A stretch of 64,000 bases of DNA from Lingula anatina (lineage: Eukaryota; Brachiopoda; Lingulata; Lingulida; Lingulidae). Each line of letters begins with the position of its first letter. The first letter of the stretch is position 1. The notes under the pieces are model-generated. The model saw only the letters and a program-made list of their open reading frames with translations. It had not been told where the DNA came from and did no database searches. The DNA is taken from assembly GCF_001039355.2 (NCBI RefSeq), contig NW_019775799.1, positions 124,001 through 188,000 on the forward strand, given 5' to 3'. Made by a program: the position numbers and the translations under genes. Shown piece after piece: positions 1 to 11,400 of the stretch.

Positions 1-1063
1 CCACCCCAAATGCAGCCCCTTTCTCACTTGAGGATTGACCCGCATTTTAATTTCCAAATAATGGCAACTATGCAAAAGTTGGGCTAAATTCCAGTCCATA
101 GAAGCCCTAGTTTAAACAGGCATCAAAAGTGAACCAAGACTCAGGTGAACAGAACTGATTACTAGTACTAGTAAAGATATAAATCTCAGGGTCTGGGCTC
201 ACCCCTCCCAGGTGTGTTTTGTGTGTGTTTAATGTTATGGACAGGTGAAACATGGTTAATCATGGGCTTCAGGCCAGCTATGGAGATTTTTTTCACTATC
301 CCTATTTTTGGTGTAGTTTTAGTTCAGATTTATAAAGACTTTTTTTCAGCAATTTTGCTAAAAAGATCCTGAGTCTCAGAGTACTTCACCAATTTTGAAA
401 GCTTACATATTTTTTTTATATAATATGGGACCAAACATTAAATTGGCCCAGTATCTTGGGGAGAGGGCAGCTGAGGACACATTATAAGAAATTAATTTAA
501 AATTGGGAATCTTCAAAATTTGTATTAAATTATACTAGTATTGTGTACAGTGCAAAGTTTTAAGTTCATAAGAAAAATAGTACAAAACCTTGTTAAATTA
601 GTAATGCCTTCAGTTAGCAAGGATATATTTTTAGCTGAATCAGCTCCTGACTTAGAGTAAGAACAATAACCCCAGTCTCAAGGTTAATATCTTAAGACAG
701 TGGCAGTCTGAAAGTTAGGATTTAATTCCAGACGAGTGGCATCACTTTCCTGGGAAACAACTAGAGTTTATGTAAAAAGTGACATCTATTAGTTAGTTTA
801 AGAGTAGTTTGGAAAAATATGAAGTAAATCTGTGAGTTATGATTATTGCTACAGTGCTAAAACTAATTTAGTATTAATTTTTTATTATTTATTTTTTATT
901 AATTCAATTTTTGATATTATTATTTTCATTCATCTTATTTCAGTTTGTTTTCAGTTATCAAATGTTTGTCTTTGTGTTATTTATTTATTCTTTTTGTGAA
1001 ATTGATCATACTATCGCAAGACTAATTTATGTGAAATACGTGTTTAAACCTTAGTATGGGACT

Positions 1064-1287
1064 TAGGGTGCATTCCCATAGATTTTAGATCGATCTATCC
1101 CCGTGGGGAGTCTCACTACTAGTAGTTTACTGTCAGATAATCCAGCTTAAATGACCGTCCTGCCTGCTACAAGCTGTAAGGGGGTAATTAACTTCTGTGC
1201 GCGATCGGCTGACTGCAATTTAGCGTGAACCATCAGGGAGTTAGGTCGATCTAGTAAAATCGATCTAAATCTCTGGAAATGCCCTCT
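1064..1287. mobile_element. MITE-like foldback element
   Basis: The ends are imperfect inverted repeats about 30 bp long (AGGGTGCATTCCCATAG ... and its partner ending GAAATGCCCTCT), both containing ATCGATCT. A related end recurs near 1553-1600. No internal coding sequence is seen. Confidence 0.6.
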
Positions 1288-1975
1288 TAAAGTAGAATAG
1301 TACCTTATGTAAACACAAGTGCAGGTCATGTCTTTGTGACTGTTTTTTGAGAACAAAGAACAACAAACTGAAAATTCAGTTAAATCACAAGGGTCTTTGC
1401 TGTCTGGTTAAAATAAGAACGAATTAAAGAGTATATTTAGGCTTTTGCTGTGACTTTAGGCTGGGGAAAAAGCTTGTATTATACATTGGAAACAAGAAGA
1501 GGAGTGTTTATCTGTTAAACTGATTGCAATCAACAAGAGCCTCATGTGGTATTGGATCGATCTACATAGACCAATAGTTCAGTGGGAATTAGCCCTAATG
1601 GTCATTACTTCCAAATGTAGATCACACGGCTAATACTCTGACCAAACTGCTGCCCATTGCTAAATGCCAGAGGGGAAACACTACACCATGTAGAAACTTA
1701 GCACTTCAGTCCATAATCATATAAAACATCCTGCATAGTAGAGAAATACTACCAGTGCAGGAAGTCAGAGGCACATATCAAATACAGATGTGGGGGGAAA
1801 TTTTGCAATCCTTTTTTGTCATTTGGTCATAGAGGACATTATTGACAGAAAAAAATCTATAGTTTAGATGTTAAGGTAAGCTGACAGACAGAGTTCAGAT
1901 ACCTGGCTAAGGCTAGGTGGTCAGTAGGCATTTACTAGTATGAAGCAAGCATATCTCCGATCCAGCTGGTCTAGG

Positions 1976-2118
1976 GCCACATTCACAACAGTGGACTAAC
2001 TAGTCCGAAGATCAAATATGGCTGACACATGCTTGATTATGCTTGTTGCATAATCCCTGTGGGGAATCTATAAGTCAATGTCTGTAAAGGGATTGTCTTA
2101 TTTGATTTGTGAATGCAC
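1976..2118. mobile_element. Foldback MITE family F, decayed copy
   Basis: The left end matches the family at 25990, 32471 and 62529 (ATTCACAACAGTGGACTAACT then GATCAAATATGG). The right end is eroded (TTTGATTTGTGAATGC). Confidence 0.55.
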
Positions 2119-2292
2119 CAAAAGTTTCATGCAGAATATAGTATTATTAAGTCTAGGTAATTGGTCATATTGGGCATGTGGAGCATTTTTATCAATTGGG
2201 TGAAATCATTCAAAGATAAAACTTTTGAAGCTACTCCCACATCTTTAATAAATTTTGAATTCTTCAATATTCTAAACTTCATCTACTTTCAG

Positions 2293-5200
2293 GAACCAAC
2301 ATGGAAGTTTATATATATGCAGTTGTTTGTGTGATTCTAATTGGATCAAGTTATGAACAGACACAGAGTAAGTCAAGTTTAATTTTTTTTGATAAGAAGG
2401 AAATTGCCAAATTTGATCAAAACTTTATATTGAATGATGATAAATGATAAGAAATTCGCAAAAAAAAAAAAAAAGGTATATTCTTGTCTACAGTAATTTA
2501 AATACATTTTGACTGAAACATGCATTTAACTTTAAAAGCTGTTTCAGAAGTAGAGAATGTGTTCATGTTAAGTATACTATTAGCTATAAATATTTTCAAA
2601 GTTTCCACATGGAATTTGATGAGCCTTCTTGTATTTGTGGGAAGCATGCTATTAAAAATAAAAATTCTCACAACTGATACATTTGTCATTTGGACATTTG
2701 TTACTTGGAATCACATGTTGTGTTTCTCGATCTCTAGAAAATGCCAAGGAGCTCCAGCTGAACCCTTGCCTTGGCCAACCAAACTGTGGCAGCTGTATTG
2801 GTGCGGGACCGCTGTGCGGATGGTGCTATCAGGCAGTAAGTCTTGGACTCTAGCCTCAGTTTCAGTATAACTTCTTTGTTTTCAAATTGCTTGCTCATTT
2901 GTCGCATCTTGATTTCAGTGGCAATTGATTATGTTTGTTATGCAATTTGCAAATGTGAGTTGAGTCAGCCAACTAGTTCATGTATCCTACAAGTCATGAA
3001 AGATTTCTGATTGAGCATTTGTGATTGGCATGGTGAACTATAATCAGATTTTGTGTTGAATGTCAGAGTAGCTAATTATATAAGTGTGCACATACGGAGG
3101 TTGGAAAATGGAGAACCTGTCACACATCGAACCTGAATCTCAAGGTTACTAGAAGTTTTGATGTTATAAAAAAAGAAATGAATAAATTATAAATAGAATT
3201 TTTGGAAGGAAATAATCACCTTTTCATTCACTGTCATCAAAAGAAAGACATTTTACAGAATTATTGAACAAAAGATGATGCGATACATTTTGGTGCAAAA
3301 AATAGTGCAAAAATATTATGATGTTAAATAAATTAAATAGTTTCAGCCAGCTCATATACACATCCCACTGATTATTTATTTGAAGACTAGATTCATTCTC
3401 TTTTCATCAGAAAAAGAGAATAATTTCCAGCATTTTTGTATGAAAAGAAAAAATCTTAATGACAAAAAAATGTGTGGGTCATTGCAAATTTTACACAGTC
3501 ATGAATTCACCAATAATTATTTGACGCGAGGTTCATGCCAGTGCACTTAAAAAAAAAACTTAATCAGAACTCATATTCATCATGACTTTGTAAATATTTC
3601 AGTCATGAATGCCTGTGGTTTGGTTTTAGTATAGAAACGTGTCAGAAGTTATCTACATTTTGTTGAAACTGACAAAATAGCCATGTTCACTCAAACTTTG
3701 ATGAACTATTTGACACTAGCATACCTTATTGTAATCGAACTGGTATTTGCACAGTAGCACTCCACAATATTAAGCATATATAGATCTTCACTTTTCCTAA
3801 CATGCAAGTTGTGTGGGGAATACTTCATAAATGGTTTACAACTAAATTACAACAGGTAGCTTCTGCTGTATCATTTAGAGCTAGGACCCAACAAACTTAT
3901 ATGTATCCTATCCAGGGTTTTTGCGATTTTCTTTGAGAAAAATTCATTACTTGACCTATTCAGTGTTTTATATTGTTTCTAATTACTGGGAATTTTAAAT
4001 TAAAGTCAATTAAGATGAATATTATTGAGTAGCTTTGTGGGGTAGACATGAAAATATGACTTACAAGGGTCATTTTCAGATGTGTAGGCATTACCTTTAA
4101 CTTGTCTGATAGACTTTATTTAGAGTCGAGCAGATTTTGAACCTACTGTGAACATGACCTGTTATTCATTTGCCATGGAAAAAAAAAAAGAAATGTTTTG
4201 GTTTTAGGGATGTGTTGGGGTGAATGAGTCAGGTTATTCACCGAGTGTGGAGAACTGATAACAACATCAGCACAGAGTAATATAGAAACAGTTGCATTTT
4301 GGTTTTGCTTGTATTTGGGTTGCTGCTTGAGCTGAATCAAAAATTTACTTCCTATTTTGCACTTGTTACATTATTTTATTAAATGATTGAAGAAAAGATT
4401 TGAACTGAAATATTTAAAGATAACTAGAATAAAATAAGATATATTGATGAAATGAATGAATTTTTGTCTTAAAGATTTCACTCAAATTATGTAAGGCAAA
4501 TTTGAATTTAGTTAGAAATATTATTTTCAGTTGCACTCAAACAAGAAAATACTTGTTAAAGAAAACGTGGGATCCAGTCAAAAGTTCACCATGTTAACTG
4601 TTCTTGGTGTTTCGCACCTTTTTTTTGGCAGCTTCTTCCTGTATGAAATATTGAAAAATGAATTTAAAGCAGATGTGTGGTCCTATCAAATCATACAAGT
4701 TTCTCTTAAATTAATCGACATGAAAAAGTGCCTTTTCTCCCAAAATGATTTTCTGTGGGTAATGCATGTCGTTAAGTTGAAAGTTAATCTTAAGCATGTT
4801 GTGAGTTACTTTCTTGCTTACGGTCTTTCTTAAGAAAATACAGGCAATTTTGTTATTCAATTATCAGATGAAGTGTGGAAAGAAAAAGACAAAACAGTAG
4901 CACTAGTTTGCAATATTTTAAAGTTATTTTACAAAGTTACTAGTATGCTTGATATCACTTACTGGTTTCTACATAATTTGAAAGTCCATTATGAGTTTAT
5001 TCTGTTATATTAATCAGTGTTTCTCAGGTTTAAGCATAGTTTAAGATAAATTTTAGGAATTTCCAGGTTAAAGTATTAGGTTGAGACATTTGGTTTACTT
5101 AAAGGGATAATAACTCTTCGTATGAGATCTATACATCACAATAAAAACATTGTGAATAACTCATAGAAATATAATATTTTCTGTTTTACCACAAAAACGG

Positions 5201-5881
5201 CGGTTATAGCTATTTTTTCTGATATCTGAACTTGTCTTCAGACCACGTGACCTCTATTGATGGCTATACTCTGTTAAAATCTCTTAAGAGATTTTAACCA
5301 AAAGACAAACTTTTTAGAAAAAAACCAGGGACTAACTTTGAATGTAAAAATGTATTCATTAACCATTGGTTAGTATGGGAAAATTGTTGTTTACTCCAGG
5401 AAAATTCATTTTTGGCCGAAATGAAGAGTTATTATCACTTTAATAATTTAGAAATTCAGGCAACAGGCCCATGTTTCTCTTTCACAAACTCATATGAATA
5501 GTGTGTCTGCAGGCTTTGAGGTATAATATTCAGTAACAAATTAGGCTACTGTGCAAACATATGTACTGTACTACACTTCCCAGCTGTCTGGGGATTTCAA
5601 ATGCTAAAATCCTACACTGGGAGCCATGTTTCCTCTGCCATGCTTGATTTGTTAAAAAAAAAGGAAACAAATCAACCATATTCTGCTGAAATGTATCAAG
5701 TGTGGTATGGCATAATTAATTTTGACGTAATTCTTTAGATTGAAAGTATAAACATTTTGTAATTTTTCAGGGCTGGGAGGAGAAACAGAGTTCCAGATGT
5801 GACAAAATTGACAATCTCATCCACTATGGCTGTGATATGACCTTCATCGTCAGCCCAGATAATGTGGTCGACTATATTCAG
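2293..5881 (+). other. Gene 1 exons 1-3: signal peptide and PSI domain
   Basis: A splice acceptor ends at 2292, so an untranslated exon lies upstream. The ATG at 2301 starts a hydrophobic leader ([15 protein letters not shown]) followed by a polar stretch, typical of a secreted start. Exons 2738-2835 and 5771-5881 encode a cysteine-rich PSI module (NPC, CGSC, LCGWC, RCD, YGCD), the integrin N-terminal knob that disulphide-bonds to the EGF region. The NxxGWC pattern is the usual one for beta chains. Confidence 0.9.
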
Positions 5882-8396
5882 GTTAGTTTTTTTTTCCAAT
5901 TTTTTTCCATGTTGACACTGTATGTGTCTGCATTTTTTCTGACCTTGTGTCTGTTTGTGTTGTTGGGCACCCTAGAACTGCCAAACTGGTTTTGAGAATT
6001 GATTGGAATAATTGTCGCTTGGCCCTCACAATTATTATTATTATCATTATTATTATTATTATTATTGCTTTAATGATTTCACAGTCAGATTTATTTATTT
6101 CAGAATCAACCCCCCAAGGATCAAGACGAGGCTGGTCCTCCTATACAACTTTCCCCACAAGTCATGAATCTCGTCCTCAGACCAAGTTAGTATTCATCAG
6201 TGTGGACGCAGAGTCCACTGCAGCAGTAACACTGACCTGCACACATTTTGGCCACTGCAGTTACAAAGATGAAAAGTGTCCAGTGTCCCATGTTAACTCT
6301 GTGCCACACAAGTTTTTATTTTTGCCCAAATCCTCTTCATTGTAATTGGAGAGAAAAAAATATATTCTTATGTTTGTTTTTATATAAATGTCATTTTTTA
6401 AAACCAATTATTTGTAGACAAACCGGTGACATTTGAGCTTACGTTCCGACTGGCAGAAGATTACCCCGTGGATTTGTATTATTTGATGGACCTGTCTCAG
6501 TCTATGAAGAATGATAAAGACAAGCTGGCAGCGTTAGGAAACCAAATATGTAAGTACAGTAGCTTTTATATGTGTTTTTTTTTCCTGGCTCAGTTTCAAT
6601 TAGTTTAAGCTGTACATAATTTTCAATGCAAACAAAATGGGGAAGATTGTTAAGTGTGGGGAGGGGGAGGGCTCAGGGAACGAATGTTTTGTCTCTCTTT
6701 GCTCAGAAAAGTTTACTACACTAAAAAAGGAGAATTTCACTTTAAATTTTTGCCATTTTCCCTCTTTTTGGGGGTGAGTTGGGGAGGGGTAAAGAGAGAA
6801 AGATAATGGGGTGCAAACATTCTTCGTTTGCCCCCCCCCCCTTCCTTTGCAATGCCTTCAATAGAATCTAGTAATCAATATTAAAGAAATCTAGGAGTAA
6901 TCTAAAGTGAAAGAGTAATAACTTACAGTCAGGGGTGGATTCAGAGTTATTTTCTGTCAGTCTTCCAAATTATCTTTGTTGATTCATCCTCCTTTTTTGA
7001 CCGTCTTCCGTCAATCCGCCCCTGACAGTTACTGTACACAAAGCAAAATGAGTTACTAGGAGACCCCTGATATAGTTAAAATCTTCCTACTTAATTATAA
7101 TAATATTTAGATAATTATGTTTTTCTATTTCAGCTGACCGTATGAGCAACATCACAAAAAACTTCCGTCTAGGGTTTGGATCATTTGTAGACAAAGTCAC
7201 CATGCCCTGGATTAGCACTGTGCCAGCAAAGTAAGATTTGAAGTGGTGATGTCAAATTACATATTGCAGGTCCCAGGGCTTGCTGAAATCTAGGTGTATT
7301 ACATTGCAGGCCCTGCCCAGATATTGCAGACCCGAATATTTTTCTGAAACAATCATTCACTGGTATTGGGGCCATTGTCCATTTGCTAAATATTCTGTTG
7401 AATATAACTGTTGAATGGGGGGTTAAAAAATAATAATGAAAAAAAATTCAGGAAGTGTACTAATTGACAAAACATTATGCTCATGTGGTAGTGGGGAGTT
7501 GAAAGTTATAAGGGGTCAGGGGCGGATCCAGAGATGTTTTCTTACAGTCTTCCAAATTGTCTTTTAGGCCATTCACATTAGAACGTTAACCGCGGTCGAG
7601 TTTACTCCGATTAAACCGCGGTCAACCAAACCGCGTCCATACTGCGTTCACACTAACACCGGCAGCGATCAGTAGCGGTAGAATCTCAGCAAGCGTACTT
7701 CCTGTCAAGCATGCGCTCTTACTAGAATCTGTGCAAATTGGCAAGAGCTCAAGTGACGATACATTTGTGCGCATGCGCTTCATATGTAGACATCCGGTCT
7801 TGACTGTGGTCAGGAGTTTACTCCAATTATACCCACCTCCCAATCTGGGTTTATTTCGACCGCGGTCAGGGCTACTTCGTCCTTTCACATTAGAAAAGTT
7901 AACCGCGATAGGACCAAGGTCAGGCCTTGACTGCGGTTAAAAGTGCTAGTGTAAATGGGGTATTTGTTGATCCATCCTCCGTTTCTGACCGTCTTCTGAC
8001 AGAAAATATTAGATACCCGTCAATGTAAACTTGAAAATCTGACCGTCTTCCGGAAGACCCAGAAGACAGCCTATATCCGCCCCTGGAGGTCCATTTGAGT
8101 TAACAAATGCACAGATTTCATCATAACTGCCAGCAGGACTTCCTTGTTGCTTGGCATTTGGCCAGAAGTTATCAGGAATTGCCATAACTGAGATTTATGA
8201 ATTGGATTTCTTGGCAGATCAAAAATATTCCAGATTTATAAGATATGAGAAATCATTATATCAGTATTGTTATGCTTTTCCAGGCTCATTTCTCCATGTG
8301 ATGGATGTGCTGCCCCCTATGGGTTTAAAAACCAACTACCCTTGACTGTGAATACTTCCCTGTTTGCTGTAAGTACTCTGTTATTTGATAAAGAGT

Positions 8397-8454
<58 letters not shown>

Positions 8455-11400
8455 CAAAACAGGCAGTTAATCATGGATATCATATCATGCTTTTGTAAAA
8501 ATCAGAGACAACTTTTTCTGACACAATCTACAATGAATTTTGATTTTCTTCTGAAGTTGCCATCTGTTTTGGTATATAGAAAACCCATCATTCTTTAAGA
8601 GAGCATGTAAATATTATATTATATTATTTCTGTCTTCCAGGGTGAGGTACAGAGNTAAGCTGTACATAATTTTCAATGCAAACAAAATGGGGAAGATTGT
8701 TAAGTGTGGGGAGGGGGAGGGCTCAGGGAACGAATGTTTTGTCTCCCTTTGCTCAGAAAAGTTTACTACATTAAAAAAGGAGAATTTCACTTTAAATTTT
8801 TGCCATTTTCCCTCTTTTTGGGGGTGAGTTGGGGAGGGGTAGAGAGAGAAAGATAATGGGGTGCAAACATTCTTCGTTTGCCCCCCCCCCCTTCCTTTGC
8901 AATGCCTTCAATAAAATCTAGTAATCAATATTAAAGAAATCTAGGAGTAATCTAAAGTGAAAGAGTAATAACTTACAGTCAGGGGTGGATTCAGAGTTAT
9001 TTTCTGTCAGTCTTCCAAATTATCTTTGTTGATTCATCCTCCATTTTTGACCGTGTTCCGTCAATCCGCCCCTGACAGTTACTGTACACAAAGCAAAATG
9101 AGTTACTAGGAGACCCCTGATATAGTTAAAATCTTCCTACTTAATTATAATAATATTTAGATAATTATGTTTTTCTATTTCAGCTGACCGTATGAGCAAC
9201 ATCACAAAAAACTTCCGTCTAGGGTTTGGATCATTTGTAGACAAAGTCACCATGCCCTGGATTAGCACTGTGCCGGCAAAGTAAGATTTGAAGTGGTGAT
9301 GTCAAATTACATATTGCAGGTCCCAGGGCATGCTGAAATCTAGGTGTATTACATTGCAGGCCCTGCCCAGATATTGCAGACCCGAATATTTTTCTGAAAC
9401 ATAATCATTCACTGGTATTGGGGCCATTGTCCATTTGCTAAATATTCTGTTGAATATAACTGTTGAATGGGGGGTTAAAAAATAATAATGAAAAAAAATT
9501 CAGGAAGTGTACTAATTGACAAAACATTATGCTCATGCGGTAGTGGGGAGTTGAAAGTTATAAGGGGTCAGGGGCGGATCCAGAGATGTTTTCTGACAGT
9601 CTTCCAAATTGTCTTTTAGGCCATGCACATTAGAACGTTAACCGCGGTCGAGTTTACTCCGATTAAACCGCGGTCAACCAAACCGCGTCCATACTGCGTT
9701 CACACTGACACCGGCAGCGATCAGTAGCGGTAGAATCTCAGCAAGCGTACTTCTTGTCAAGCATGCGCTCTTACTAGAATCTGTGCAAATTGGCAGGAGC
9801 TCAAGTGACGATACACTTGTGCGCGTGCGCTTCATATGTAGACATCCGGTCTTGACCGTGGTCAGGAGTTTACTCCAATTACAGTACCCACCTCCCGATC
9901 TGGGTTTATTTCGACCGCGGTCAGGGCTACGTCGTCCGTTCACATTAGAAAAGTTAACCGCGATAGGACCAAGGTCAGGCCTTGACTGCGGTTAAAAGTG
10001 CTAGTGTAAATGGGGTATTTGTTGATCCATCCTCTGTTTCTGACCGTCTTCTGACAGAAAATATTAGATACCCGTCAATGTAAACTTGAAAATCTGACCG
10101 TCTTCCGGAAGACCCAGAAGACAGCCTAAATTCGCCCCTGGAGGTCCATTTGAGTTAACAAATGCACAAATTTCATCATAACTGCCAGCAGGACTTCCTT
10201 GTTACTTGGCATTTGGCCAGAAGTTATCAGGAATTTCCATAACTGAGATTTATGAATTGGATTTCTTGGCAGATCAAAAATATTCCAGATTTATAAGATA
10301 TGAGAAATCATTATATCAGTATTGTTATGCTTTTCCAGGCTCATTTCTCCATGTGATGGATGTGCTGCCCCCTATGGGTTTAAAAACCAACTACCCTTGA
10401 CTGTGAATACTTCCCTGTTTGCTGTAAGTACTCTGTTATTTGATAAAGAGTTAGAGAGAGAGAGAGAGAGAGAGAGAGAACCAAAACAGGCAGTTAATCA
10501 TGGATATCATATCATGCTTTTGTAAAAATCAGAGATAACTTTTTCTGACACAATCTACAATGAATTTAGATTTTCTTCTGAAGTTGCCATCTGTTTTGGT
10601 ATATAGAAGACCCATCATTCTTTAAGAGAGCATGTAAATATTATATTATATTATTTCTGTCTTCTAGGGTGAGGTACAGAGAGCTCCAGTATCTGGTAAC
10701 CTGTATATATTATATTATTTCTCTGTTCCAGGGTGAGGTACAGAGAGCTCCAGTATCTGGTAACCTGTATATATTATATTATTTCTCTGTTCCAGGTTGA
10801 GGTACAGAGAGCTCCAGTATCTGGTAACCTGTATATATTCTATTATTTCTCTGTTCCAGGGTCAGGTACAGAGAGCTCCAGTATCTGGTAACCTGTATAT
10901 ATTATATTATTTCTCTGTTCCAGGGTGAGGTACAGAGAGCTCCAGTATCTGGTAACCTGTATATATTATATTATTTCTGTCTTTCAGGGTGAGGTACAGA
11001 GGGCTCCAGTATCTGGTAACTTGGATTCTCCAGAAGGAGGCTTCGATGCCATCATGCAGGCCACAGTGTGCAAGGTTGGTGTACTCCCTACATTGGTATA
11101 ATTGAGTTTTCAATATATAATGCTGTATTACGATATATGATGCGTGATTTCATGACTTAAGACCGCAACCAAATGCGATAATGCAGTTTTAATGAACCAC
11201 TTTCATCTCTTGTAAATTACGCAGTCTGATGCACTTGCACGTGGTCTTCCATGGTCGTGGTATAGTTTTACCTGTAAGTTGTCTTGTTATTAAAGCATGT
11301 TGTTATACATTGTGTTCTAGGAGCAGATTGGCTGGAGAGACCAGTCCAGGAAGATGCTGTTATTTTCTACAGATGCTACTTTCCACTACGCTGGGGATGG

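Larger units (their letters stand above)
1..2292. other. Upstream region of gene 1 and intron preceding the start exon
   Basis: No coding exon is recognisable. The acceptor at 2291-2292 shows that at least one 5' untranslated exon must lie in this stretch or before the window. It contains the foldback elements at 1064-1287 and 1976-2118 and otherwise AT-rich DNA. Confidence 0.6.
6606..8654. repeat. Direct duplication A, copy 1 (probable allelic assembly duplication)
   Basis: This 2.05-kb segment is repeated almost base for base at 8656-10681, separated by a single N at 8655. It contains exons 6 and 7 of gene 1 and ends 14 nt into exon 8. The (GA) microsatellite is about 54 nt here and about 27 nt in the other copy, as between two alleles. 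Confidence 0.85.

Noticed and set aside
4531-4833. 100-codon frame in intron 2 of gene 1
   Set aside because: No splice sites, domain or composition supports it; AT-rich intron.
8267-8470. Frame with a long Arg-Glu run
   Set aside because: Translation of the (GA)n microsatellite after an exon boundary.
8642-8827. Frame crossing the N at 8655
   Set aside because: It spans an assembly join and the corresponding intron sequence of the other copy.
9184-10423. Second exons 6 and 7 as real additional exons of gene 1
   Set aside because: They add 182 nt and break the frame, and they lie in a copy that begins at an assembly N.
10668-11020. CRISPR-like array of spaced repeats
   Set aside because: The 64-bp units are contiguous, without unique spacers, in an animal gene; it is a minisatellite.
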